From: Anabaena catenula FACHB-362
GTDB taxonomy: Bacteria; Cyanobacteriota; Cyanobacteriia; Cyanobacteriales; Nostocaceae
DNA: 46,946 bases
Assembly (NCBI RefSeq): GCF_014698735.1
Contig: NZ_JACJTQ010000041.1
Coordinates: 1 to 46,946, forward strand
Reading direction: 5' to 3'
Shown piece by piece: positions 25,737 through 33,808 of the stretch; position 1 is the first letter of the stretch, and each line of letters opens with the position of its first letter. Under the pieces are notes generated by a model that had not been told where the DNA came from, did not search any database, and saw nothing but the letters and a program-made list of their open reading frames with translations. Made by a program: the position numbers and the translations under genes.

Positions 25737-26159
25737 TCAATTAATTGTCGGAATTCTAGCCAAAATGCCCTTTTTAAGAGGTTCTGGGCGTTCTGACCAA
25801 GGTAGGACACCATCAGGCTTAGTGTAGTATTGACTAGCACATTTCAGCACAGCCTCAGCACAACCCTCAATAGGCAAATCACCGAATAGATAAGTTAACT
25901 TACCCTGACCGGCAAAAGCGACCACACAGGAACGGTTACAAGCACTCATACATTCAACTTCTTTGATGGGGAAATCATCGCGTAAATCCCAATCTTGGGC
26001 AAGTTTCTGAATTTCTTGTAAAAGTTTTTGACCACCGCTTTCACCGACACGCTTACCATCTTGCCAAACACTGGCGCAGGTTTTACAAACAAAGAGACTA
26101 TGAGAAGCTACACCGATGTTACTAGTAGGGGAAATTGGAGAAATGTTAGCAGCAGTCAT
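25737..26159 (-). CDS. DUF1636 metal-binding (ferredoxin-like) protein
   Basis: A 140-aa protein with four conserved Cys in a thioredoxin-like [2Fe-2S] arrangement: CKTCASVW near the N-terminus and CMSACNRSC in the middle, plus VAFAGQGKLTYLFGDLP. This matches DUF1636, a family of putative metal-binding proteins often beside cobalamin synthesis or cobalt-transport genes. The ATG at 26159 has AGGA at good spacing; the TTG at 26183 is less likely. It precedes cobK on the same strand with a repeat-filled gap of 141 nt. An electron-transfer or cobalt-related role is inferred, not shown. Confidence 0.82.
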   Translation of the reverse strand: MTAANISPISPTSNIGVASHSLFVCKTCASVWQDGKRVGESGGQKLLQEIQKLAQDWDLRDDFPIKEVECMSACNRSCVVAFAGQGKLTYLFGDLPIEGCAEAVLKCASQYYTKPDGVLPWSERPEPLKKGILARIPTIN

Positions 26160-26241
26160 CTGTATCCTCGCAGATTTGCACAATTTATAATTATACTGCC
26201 AGCATTTTGACTCACACAGCTTTTGATGATATCGGCTGTTG

Positions 26242-29112
26242 TCACACGGTGCTGGAATCTGTGTCTGTATTCAATTTCGTTAAATCTTTACCTTCCAGAA
26301 TAGTTCGTTTAACATTCGTCCCTTGAAGATACGCCCCTCGAAAATCAGCCTCTTGAAGATTTGCCCCTCGAAAGTCAGCTTCTTGAAGATTTGCCCATTG
26401 AAGATTCACACCCTGAAGATTTGCTCCTCGAAAATCAGCCTCTTGAAGATTTGCCCATTGAAGATTCGCTCCCTGAAAATTTACCTGTCGCAGATTCGCC
26501 CCTTCAAGATTAGTCCATTCAAGATTTGCCCCTCGAAAATCAGCCTCTTGAAAATTTGCCCCCTGAAGATTTGCACCTCCAAAATACGCTCGTTGAAGAT
26601 CCGCGCCTCCAAGATACGCCCCTCGAAAATCAGCCTCTTGAAGATTTGCTCTTTGAAGATTTGCTCTTTGAAGATTTGCTCTTTGAAGATTTGCTCTTTG
26701 AAGATTTGCTCTTTGAAGATTTGCCCTTTGAAGATCCGCATTGTAAAAATCTTGAAAACCGAGAATACAGTTTTGTAAATCTAAAAAATTCAAGAATCTT
26801 AAACAAAATACCTCATTATTCAATCTTTGTCCCCTCAACCGAGAAATCCATACACCAAAATCTTGAGGAGAATGCCATTTAATCTCGGAAACTTTCTTTG
26901 TCACTCTAGCACAAGCATTCAACACAACTAATAATGCTTCTTCTGCATTTCGTGCTTGCCGATTTTCTTCATAAAAATTAGCTAACTTTAATTCTTCCAT
27001 CGGCATCCCATCACGTAACATAAAACTAATCAAATCGCATAAATTTTGCTGCCATTTGGCAACATTTCCTAGTTCTTGTAAACGTATTTCATCAAAAATA
27101 AAGCTAAATAGATATTCATTTAGAGGAGATATACCACACAAAATAGCCCATTGTTTTAAAGCCGCTTTTTCATCCCATCCTTTACGGCGATTTTTTTGAC
27201 GTTCTTCTAACTGTTCATGAATCAAATATAATTCTCTTACTATCCGTCTAGCTGTCAAATATTCACCAAAACTCTTATGAGTAAATTCAAAAGTTTTCTC
27301 CTGTTCCCTCACCCCACTTTGGCGGAAATAAAAGGCTGTTAATAAACGAGTTATACCTGCTTCTGCTGCTTGCTGATATTCAGCAAAAAGATTTTTTAAA
27401 TGATTATTATCACTACAAATTTTCTCAATTTTACTAACTGTTGTAGTTCTTCCGTCTCCGTGCCAACAAGCCAAAGCAATTTCTTCTAAAACTTCTGCAA
27501 ATTCTTCCTCATCTTTGATTCCAAATTCTTGATTTATGGGATGTTTTTTCTTATCTGCCCATTTACGTTCGTAAACTGCTTTAAGTAAATCTGCATAAAT
27601 ACTATTCAAATTACTATCTGCTGAAAAATCTACTTCACCACGAGCAAAACTTAAAGCCACCAAATAATTTAACAAAGGTTGAGCAGTAATTTCTCTTAGC
27701 TTTCCCTGATTTAAATCCGATGGTAAGCCAGTATATTTTATCCCCTTGGCTTCACCATAACCCTGCCACCATAAATTTCTTTGGTCATTCTCTAATAAAT
27801 TTTGCTCATCACTATAATTATATTTCTCATTTTCTTCTATAAAATAAGGCAAAACATACAATATTTCTTGTGATGAGTTATCCAATAAACTGCTATTTGC
27901 CTGGATCGTTAAATCGCGTCCAGTAATCAAAACTTGTAAACGAGTTTCCCGTTGATTAAAATTATCTAAATTTCTCTCAACTTTCAGAAGAAACTCTTTA
28001 GCAACTTCAGCCCCATGTTTACCCTGCATTGCCAATTCATCTAACCCATCAAAGATAATTAATAATCGTGATTCAAAATCATTTCCTTCTAAAGGATTCT
28101 CTTTAATAAAACCATTACTCAAAACAAAATTACCAACGGCATTAACTAAATTATCTGTAATTTCAAACCGATGTAAGGGAATAAATAAAACTCTAACTTC
28201 TCCCTTTTTAGCTTGGTTAGCTGCAAATATTTTGGCAAAGGAAGATTTACCACTTCCGGGTCCACCACTAATCACCCTCATAGCATCTTGAGAGTCAGCT
28301 TTATTTAACCAATTTTCTACTTCTGTTTCTAAATCAACAACAACCTGCTCAATTTTCTCTTCTTCTCTACCAAAAGTTTCAGTTTTTTTAACCTTAATTT
28401 TGCGTTTATAATAAGCCCGCAACGGCACATAAACCTGTTTTAAACCAAAGGCTTCATCAAACATCCTTTCATTAACTTGGTTTTCCAGCCACGCGCTATA
28501 AATTTTCCATGCTTGTTGTCGTTCAGTGGCTTTAACAAAAGGACTGTTGAGGTTATTTATTAAAGATTGATATTGATCACTATTTTTTAACCATTCTTTG
28601 TGCAGTGCATAGACAAACTGAGCGGGAATTTGATTACTAATAACTTTCGCTTCTGCTGAACTTACACCAAAGCTTTCTAACCATTGAGCAAAAGGTGTTT
28701 TAATTTCTTCAACAATTACCAAATTTTCAGGATGATCAAAAAAGTTAATATCAATTGTTATTTCTTGTGATTCTAACTTTTTTAAACATTGCTCTAAACG
28801 ATGATTAACTATTGTTTGAATATCTTTATTATCAGCATCTTGTAATAAATCTTTTCTCTCTTCTGCTAAAGTCCACATTGCTTGAATTAAAGCCCGAAGA
28901 ATTAAATCCCAAGCAACTTCTCCAGGCTCTTTACCTAACCCAACTGCGGCGAAAACTTCCACAAAATTTTCTGGTATATTACCAAAATTTGCAACAGTCG
29001 CATTTGCACCAGCTTTGGTTAATGCTGTAAAGAAACTTCCGAAGTTAAAGTTAATTTTTTTATTTAATAGTGAAACTGGCTTTTTGATGAGAATCCCTGA
29101 TGTGTCGCTCAT
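26242..29112 (-). CDS. NACHT-type STAND NTPase with pentapeptide repeats
   Basis: A 956-aa signal-transducing NTPase. An N-terminal helical region (about 1-270) contains a conserved-looking opening (FFTALTKAGANATVANFGN) that I cannot name. The NACHT domain has Walker A GGPGSGKSS (Lys289), Walker B LLIIFDGLDEL (Asp355) with the small-residue/acidic pattern typical of NACHT, and LITGRDL as sensor. A winged-helix/helical region follows (FEFTHKSFGEYLTARRIV, about 605-625). The C-terminal ~160 residues are pentapeptide repeats in place of the usual LRR/TPR/WD40 sensor. NACHT proteins of bacteria include anti-phage NLR-like proteins; a defence role here is an inference. Six consecutive repeats are nearly identical in DNA. 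Confidence 0.9.
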   Translation of the reverse strand: MSDTSGILIKKPVSLLNKKINFNFGSFFTALTKAGANATVANFGNIPENFVEVFAAVGLGKEPGEVAWDLILRALIQAMWTLAEERKDLLQDADNKDIQTIVNHRLEQCLKKLESQEITIDINFFDHPENLVIVEEIKTPFAQWLESFGVSSAEAKVISNQIPAQFVYALHKEWLKNSDQYQSLINNLNSPFVKATERQQAWKIYSAWLENQVNERMFDEAFGLKQVYVPLRAYYKRKIKVKKTETFGREEEKIEQVVVDLETEVENWLNKADSQDAMRVISGGPGSGKSSFAKIFAANQAKKGEVRVLFIPLHRFEITDNLVNAVGNFVLSNGFIKENPLEGNDFESRLLIIFDGLDELAMQGKHGAEVAKEFLLKVERNLDNFNQRETRLQVLITGRDLTIQANSSLLDNSSQEILYVLPYFIEENEKYNYSDEQNLLENDQRNLWWQGYGEAKGIKYTGLPSDLNQGKLREITAQPLLNYLVALSFARGEVDFSADSNLNSIYADLLKAVYERKWADKKKHPINQEFGIKDEEEFAEVLEEIALACWHGDGRTTTVSKIEKICSDNNHLKNLFAEYQQAAEAGITRLLTAFYFRQSGVREQEKTFEFTHKSFGEYLTARRIVRELYLIHEQLEERQKNRRKGWDEKAALKQWAILCGISPLNEYLFSFIFDEIRLQELGNVAKWQQNLCDLISFMLRDGMPMEELKLANFYEENRQARNAEEALLVVLNACARVTKKVSEIKWHSPQDFGVWISRLRGQRLNNEVFCLRFLNFLDLQNCILGFQDFYNADLQRANLQRANLQRANLQRANLQRANLQRANLQEADFRGAYLGGADLQRAYFGGANLQGANFQEADFRGANLEWTNLEGANLRQVNFQGANLQWANLQEADFRGANLQGVNLQWANLQEADFRGANLQEADFRGAYLQGTNVKRTILEGKDLTKLNTDTDSSTV
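26637..26735. repeat. 15-bp tandem repeats inside the NACHT gene
   Basis: The unit (TTGAAGATTTGCTCT, + strand) is repeated about six times almost without change, coding LQRAN on the minus strand. The neighbouring pentapeptides have diverged in DNA, so this block looks like recent slippage or unequal exchange. Confidence 0.88.
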
Positions 29113-29124
29113 AATGTTTTGAAA

Positions 29125-29201
29125 GTACGTTGGATTGACGTAAGGAAACCCAACATTATTAATACTTTTGTTGGGTTGTGCTGTCGCTTAACCCAACCTA
29201 C
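29125..29201 (-). repeat. 77-bp element, copy 2 (inverted)
   Basis: Reverse-complement relative of the element at 22271-22347, the same length, sharing its first 32 nt with one change. One outer end is diverged (GTACGTTGGATT). It sits 12 nt upstream of the NACHT gene start and so occupies its promoter region. Confidence 0.78.
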
Positions 29202-29212
29202 TTTTTTATTAT

Positions 29213-29707
29213 TTAAAATCTTAAACCCACACCACCTTGCAAAGATAGAGCAGTACCTCCACCATTGCGGTAGGCATCAAAAGCGATAATAGCATTACCA
29301 AAAATCACAGTATTGCTATTAGGAACTACATAATCAATTCCCGGCTGCAAAGCAAAGCTAATCTTATTACCCACAGGGGAAGCTGTATTCCCACTAGTTA
29401 AGACCATCCCAGCACCCAAGTAAACATCAGTTTGCCAATTGAGAGGAACATCATAAGAAACTGTAGGCACAACTGCTGTACCTTGACCAATTAAAGCTTG
29501 AGCGCGGAAAGAAACTGGTGTTTCTAGTAACTTGTAACGGGCAGCCAAAACTCCACCAAGTTGAGTACCATCACTTAGCCCTAATGTTGGACCAATACCA
29601 ACATAGCTACCATAAGCTACTTGAGCTTGTGCTGGTTGATTATTGATAGTCAGACTCAAAACCGCACCAACCCCTAGAACTGAAACTAAATGTTTAAGAT
29701 GCTTCAT
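29213..29707 (-). CDS. Probable outer-membrane beta-barrel protein
   Basis: A 164-aa protein with a clear signal peptide (MKHLKHLVSVLGVGAVLSL, cleavage after PAQA, about residue 28). The mature part is an alternating-hydrophobicity chain with several Gly-rich strands (GSYVGIGPTLGL, DVYLGAGMVL, KISFALQPGIDYVV) and ends in GVGLRF, with the C-terminal Phe typical of outer-membrane barrels. It resembles small cyanobacterial porin-like proteins of unknown role. It stands upstream of the NACHT gene on the same strand, separated by the 77-bp repeat. Confidence 0.72.
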   Translation of the reverse strand: MKHLKHLVSVLGVGAVLSLTINNQPAQAQVAYGSYVGIGPTLGLSDGTQLGGVLAARYKLLETPVSFRAQALIGQGTAVVPTVSYDVPLNWQTDVYLGAGMVLTSGNTASPVGNKISFALQPGIDYVVPNSNTVIFGNAIIAFDAYRNGGGTALSLQGGVGLRF

Positions 29708-29760
29708 GAGCGAACTCCTGACACCATTTATATAAATATGTTACCTATATTACTCTTAAC

Positions 29761-29809
29761 GGTGATTGGTGATTGGTGATTGGTGATTGGTGATTGGTGA
29801 TTGGTGATT
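29761..29809. repeat. Heptamer tandem repeat (GGTGATT)7
   Basis: Seven perfect copies of GGTGATT lie upstream of the barrel protein gene. Confidence 0.95.
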
Positions 29810-29862
29810 GGGAATAGATAGAAGTTATTCTTCTCTACTCCCCTACTTCCCTTACTCTCTTC

Positions 29863-29890
29863 CCTGTCACCTGTCACCTGTCACCTGTCA
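29863..29890. repeat. Heptamer tandem repeat (CCTGTCA)4
   Basis: Four perfect copies of CCTGTCA end 8 nt before the stop codon of the RDD-pentapeptide gene. The reverse complement TGACAGG occurs in the array at 21257-21332. Confidence 0.93.
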
Positions 29891-29897
29891 CCTAATA

Positions 29898-32024
29898 CTA
29901 TGGACAACGGGGATGAATGCCACCTTTAGTACAAATGAAAGCCAGTTGGTTGGGATCTAGATTTTTGGCTTGAGTAAAATCAACGCCCTGGACTATAGCC
30001 GCTTGTGAACCGAGATCGGAAGTTTGGACAAATTGATCTGCGGGGTCTTGTTTGGCAGGGAAGAGAATAGTACCTTGAAAATCTGCTCCGTTCAAATTTG
30101 CTCCCCGTAAATCTGCACGACTTAAATCAGCATTTCGCAGGTTGGCGTTTTCCATGTGGGCAGAGCGTAAAACAGCACCAGAGAGACGAGCAGTACTGAA
30201 GTTAGCATTGCTAAGATTAGCATTATCCAAATAAGCTTCAGATAAGTCCGAGCCTTGCCAATCGGTGTTAGTTAAATTGGCATAGGATAACTGTGTGCCG
30301 ATCGCAGAAACACGCCCTAAATGAGCGGCGTATAAATTAGCTTCCATTAATTTAGCATCACTGATATCCGCCCCGGTGAGGCTGGCATTTTCTAAGACTG
30401 CTTTCTGTAAATCGCTGCCGATTAGCTGGGCGCTGCTGAGGTTTGCAGCCACGAGACGGGCATTGGATAAGTTAGCTTTGTTAAGGGTAGCGCGGCTTAA
30501 GTCGCTGCGGTTCATCAATACTCGACTGAGATTAGCCTCCGAGAGGTTGGCTTGCTTCAACTGAGTTTTACTCAAATCAGCGATGACATCATCATAGGTA
30601 TCCCAACGTCCATCTTCACCTACACTGCGGAAGCGACTACCGGTCAAACTAGCTCGATTCAGATTGGCAGCTTTAAAAATAACTCCAGATAAATCAGTGT
30701 TGTTTAGTACCAAGTTGAATAAAGAACTTGCCTCGGAGCCTGTAGTCCCAAGTTGGGCGCTGCTCAAATCGATGTCATTAATTTTGCCACTATAGACAGT
30801 CAAAATCTTATTGATAGCTTGTTGATTAAGAGTTAACTGCTTTTGTCGAAGTTCTCGGTTTGGGCTGTTACCTGCTGATTCCAGTTCCCCTGAGAGAAAC
30901 TGATTCATGCGTTTTAATTCTGGCAGAGCTTGGGTGCCAATATTTGCCAAAGCCTGTTGGATTGTATCCAAGGTGCTGGGGTCAGTTTCCGTAACCAGCA
31001 AATCCACAAGAAATTTGATTGCTTGTGTGTCATTGATACCACCCAAAACCAGAATGGCCCTTTGGCGTTCCTCATTGGTGACACCAGCGTTAGGATTAAG
31101 TTGTTTTACCAGTTCGAGAAACTTTTGGCTGTTGAGTTGCTGGGTTTTTCGTAGGCTTTCTTGATTTTGGATGTAGATTTGTGTACCTACTAAGGTTGAC
31201 AAAACAGCAATCATGCTGGCTAGACCTACCAAAAACAGGGTGACATTGGGGCTGCGGGTTCTGACTGCTGTTGAGGTAGGCTGCTGACTAGATGTATTTA
31301 CCCCATCCTCATTTGCTGATGGTGACTCCTCGTTGGCAGGAATGACAGTGGGTTTAACCCGTTTGTTGGCTGTTGTGGCATCAATGGTGTACGTACCTGC
31401 TAACTGATCATGGAAGGCACGACGGCGCTTTTGCGAAGGCCAGCCCATGCCTTCTCCTAGCACCATCAACACAGCTAAAAATGTGAACAGACCTAGGTTA
31501 GGAAAGGCAAAGCTGTAGCGCCAGAGTAGATAGGCGATGGAAACTGGCACAGACCAGCGTCCCAGTCCTTCCCGCACGACTACAGCGCCCAAACCGGGGG
31601 CGTTACCTTCCTCATTAACTACCTGCACACCAAACCTGCGCTTGGGGATGGTGCTGCCGGTTTTACCTAGTAAATACAATTGCCACCAGGAGAGAGTGAT
31701 GGGTGCTAATAGGGCGACTGTCCAGAGGAAATTAGTCGGCCAGGCCACATTTCTAATACCGTAACTTACGGGTAGAGCTAAAGGGCGAGCGATCGCTCTT
31801 TCTGTGACTACTAACACTGGATTCAGCGGCACTCGGTTGATATCGCTGCGAGAATTGGCATAAACACCCATGCCAAAGGGAACCAAGCCACTGGCAGCTA
31901 CTAGTGTCATTTCCACTGCCCAAGCTGCAAAACGCCTTGTTACTAGGGGCAGGGAATTCGCTTTTTCTGGTTTTTTGGACTGGCTAGATTGATTAATATT
32001 TGTCCTGACAGTTGGAGTCGTCAT
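29898..32024 (-). CDS. RDD-domain membrane protein with pentapeptide repeats
   Basis: A 708-aa protein. The N-terminal part (about 25-215) is an RDD membrane domain with the RRFAAWAVEM opening, further helices and RRRAFHDQLAGTY at its end. After a polar linker, one more transmembrane helix (about 260-280) follows, then a HEAT-like segment (NDTQAIKFLVDLLVTETD, about 330-375). The last ~280 residues are pentapeptide repeats of the A(N/D)LS type, ending in CTKGGIHPRCP. The repeat domain is interrupted once by VGEDGRWDTYDD. No catalytic site is seen. Function unknown; the order suggests a membrane scaffold. Confidence 0.86.
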   Translation of the reverse strand: MTTPTVRTNINQSSQSKKPEKANSLPLVTRRFAAWAVEMTLVAASGLVPFGMGVYANSRSDINRVPLNPVLVVTERAIARPLALPVSYGIRNVAWPTNFLWTVALLAPITLSWWQLYLLGKTGSTIPKRRFGVQVVNEEGNAPGLGAVVVREGLGRWSVPVSIAYLLWRYSFAFPNLGLFTFLAVLMVLGEGMGWPSQKRRRAFHDQLAGTYTIDATTANKRVKPTVIPANEESPSANEDGVNTSSQQPTSTAVRTRSPNVTLFLVGLASMIAVLSTLVGTQIYIQNQESLRKTQQLNSQKFLELVKQLNPNAGVTNEERQRAILVLGGINDTQAIKFLVDLLVTETDPSTLDTIQQALANIGTQALPELKRMNQFLSGELESAGNSPNRELRQKQLTLNQQAINKILTVYSGKINDIDLSSAQLGTTGSEASSLFNLVLNNTDLSGVIFKAANLNRASLTGSRFRSVGEDGRWDTYDDVIADLSKTQLKQANLSEANLSRVLMNRSDLSRATLNKANLSNARLVAANLSSAQLIGSDLQKAVLENASLTGADISDAKLMEANLYAAHLGRVSAIGTQLSYANLTNTDWQGSDLSEAYLDNANLSNANFSTARLSGAVLRSAHMENANLRNADLSRADLRGANLNGADFQGTILFPAKQDPADQFVQTSDLGSQAAIVQGVDFTQAKNLDPNQLAFICTKGGIHPRCP

Positions 32025-32079
32025 TGCATATTTCCCTTTGACTTTATGTTTACGCCACTCTCGGCGCGGTTAAAATAGA

Positions 32080-32424
32080 CTATTGCTTATTTTGAAAGCT
32101 ATTAGACACAAAAAATTTGTATCCAAGATACACTAAGACTGCCAACAGTGCCAGACTAATTACAGATGCCACAAGTTTAAACACTGTTTGTAGCACCAAA
32201 AAGCCCAAAAAGATCGCCAAACCGGCAACAGCAACTTTTTTTATCCCCGCTAAACTTTGGAACCATAAACGCGATCGCTCTAGATATAAGTTCAATTTGG
32301 CAAACCTAGACGGGGGTGTCTGTTGTTGTGTTTCTGGTTGGGCAGGGGTTGGGGAAAATGAATTCATCTCCTCTTCTAGCTTTTGGAGACGACGTTGCCA
32401 GTCTTCTTCAGATTGCGGATTCAT
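32080..32424 (-). CDS. Small membrane protein, coiled N-terminus
   Basis: A 114-aa protein. It starts with a charged helix (SEEDWQRRLQKLEEEMN), then a Pro/Gln-rich linker, an amphipathic stretch (LNLYLERSRLWFQSL) and two closely spaced hydrophobic segments (about 66-105). It is encoded 55 nt upstream of the RDD-pentapeptide gene on the same strand, so the two may form an operon. No family is recognised with confidence. Confidence 0.65.
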   Translation of the reverse strand: MNPQSEEDWQRRLQKLEEEMNSFSPTPAQPETQQQTPPSRFAKLNLYLERSRLWFQSLAGIKKVAVAGLAIFLGFLVLQTVFKLVASVISLALLAVLVYLGYKFFVSNSFQNKQ

Positions 32425-32898
32425 AAATCTTATTTACTTCAGCTAGGACACTTATTTTACAACCAATCCACCAAATCCCTTATTTGGCAGTTGTTTTAGT
32501 GATTTTAGCTAATGTTTATATGTGCAGTACCTCTGTAGTTAGGAAAAATAATGTATTTCGCCGTTAATTTACTAGAGGTTGTAAAACAAGAGTTTGGGTA
32601 TCAGCAAAACTTTTCTGTCTTTCTGCTCACATTTCAGGATATTTTAACTAATTCAGGGGGTTTAAGTCCCTGACGCGGGGACACAGGGACGCGGGGAAAA
32701 TTAAGAATTACCTGTCACCTGTCACCTGTTCCCTGTTCCCTGTTCCCTGTTCCCTGATTACGAATTATTTTAATTTTGTCCAATTACTTAAAAATTTATA
32801 CCTTCTCTGTCGGAACAAAATCGGCTGGCTTACGTCTTTAGAGACAGATAGAGATAATTTATAAATTTTTATATCAACAGTCGGGAGCATTAATTAAA
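32425..32898. other. Divergent intergenic region with a repeat array
   Basis: About 474 bp between divergent genes. It contains a heptamer array at 32711-32756 and AT-rich sequence that should include promoters for both sides. No gene or RNA structure is evident. Confidence 0.4.
32711..32756. repeat. Heptamer array CCTGTCA/CCTGTTC
   Basis: Two copies of CCTGTCA are followed by four of CCTGTTC. This is the reverse complement of the AACAGGG/TGACAGG types at 10068 and 21257. Confidence 0.9.
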
Positions 32899-33339
32899 AT
32901 GAAGACTTTAAGGCTATTGACCCTTGTTCCCGCAGCCTTGGCGATGAGTTTGGTTTTTAACCAAGTTAGTTTCGCCCAAACTCCCATAATTCTAATTGAT
33001 AAAAATCTCCAGACAGACCCGACTATTGTCAATGGAACGTCTGGGGGAAATGTCAAGAGCAATTGCGGAAATATTACCACTGCACCCAGTCAAGTTATTA
33101 GGGTTAAAGAACCACTACCTTATTTACGATTAACAGTTCAGAGCCAGGGAAAGCCCACACTGTTAATTGACGGGCCTGGGGGGCGCTTTTGTGTGATGGC
33201 AGATAATTACTCAGGAGATAAGCCAGAACTTGCTGGTTTTTGGCAGGCTGGGGAATACTCGCTCTATATAGGCGATTTATCCCAGCAGCAGTATAGCTAT
33301 ACACTATCGATTTCGCAACAAAAGCAACAAAATAAGTAA
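32899..33339 (+). CDS. Secreted protein of unknown function
   Basis: A 146-aa exported protein. The signal peptide (MKTLRLLTLVPAALAMSLVF) is cleaved probably after SFAQ (about residue 27). The mature part has two Cys (KSNCGNI and GRFCVMA) likely forming a disulfide, a beta-rich core with LRLTVQSQGKPTLLIDGPGG and YSLYIGDLSQQQYSYTLSIS, and a Gln-rich tail. The pattern resembles small beta-sandwich proteins found widely in cyanobacteria. Convergent with the zinc-ribbon gene. Confidence 0.7.
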   Translation: MKTLRLLTLVPAALAMSLVFNQVSFAQTPIILIDKNLQTDPTIVNGTSGGNVKSNCGNITTAPSQVIRVKEPLPYLRLTVQSQGKPTLLIDGPGGRFCVMADNYSGDKPELAGFWQAGEYSLYIGDLSQQQYSYTLSISQQKQQNK

Positions 33340-33373
33340 GTCGTAATCTTTGTCTTGAGCGTCAATCTGACAG

Positions 33374-33745
33374 TTAATCTTCTATTGATGTGGCTGGGAC
33401 TTCAACTGCGGTGATATCAATTGTGCCGTCTGGTGTGAAGCGGCGAAATTTACTATTTTGTACTAATAGCTGTTCTCCGCAATTTGGACACTGTAGCTGG
33501 CTGTTATTTAAACCTGTCGATTCAAATCCGCAGACGGGACAGTTGTCAGCAACTAAGTTACGTTGTAGCCACCAGCGAAACCCAACGTAGGCTATAACTG
33601 GTGTCACCAGCAACAGTCCCACAATAATGAGTAAAGAATTAACTAACCAGCCTAAGCCCAATGATGCTAACAGCCAGAACACTGCTAATAGTGTCAGCCA
33701 AGGGCGGAGTTTATCAAGATTCAATTGAAAGTTATTAAGGCGCAT
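33374..33745 (-). CDS. Two-helix membrane protein with zinc ribbon
   Basis: A 123-aa protein with two adjacent hydrophobic segments (about 15-52) and a cytoplasmic zinc ribbon, CPVCGFESTG ... CPNCGEQLLV (about 69-92), with two CxxC pairs. The C-terminal part (FRRFTPDGTIDITAVEV) is a short beta-rich tail. Such proteins are conserved in cyanobacteria without a known role. A heptamer repeat follows upstream of it. Confidence 0.7.
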   Translation of the reverse strand: MRLNNFQLNLDKLRPWLTLLAVFWLLASLGLGWLVNSLLIIVGLLLVTPVIAYVGFRWWLQRNLVADNCPVCGFESTGLNNSQLQCPNCGEQLLVQNSKFRRFTPDGTIDITAVEVPATSIED

Positions 33746-33780
33746 TTCTCAAATTTTTTCGACTTTCACTCTATCTTAGT

Positions 33781-33808
33781 CATTGGTCATTGGTCATTGG
33801 TCATTGGT
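33781..33808. repeat. Heptamer tandem repeat (CATTGGT)4, overlaps a stop codon
   Basis: Four copies of CATTGGT. The array overlaps the 3' end of the glycosyltransferase gene, and the TGA stop of that gene (33794-33796) lies inside it. Confidence 0.93.

Noticed and set aside
24849-26159. Cobalamin riboswitch before cobK or DUF1636
   Set aside because: The gaps contain dispersed repeats and no recognisable B12-box; the leader of the DUF1636 gene is too short.
26323-26882. Long open frames opposite the NACHT pentapeptide repeats, coding repetitive Lys/Ile- or Leu/Glu-rich peptides
   Set aside because: They are the antisense and shifted readings of the 15-bp repeats; periodic DNA without stops gives open frames in several phases. 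No ribosome site or natural protein composition.
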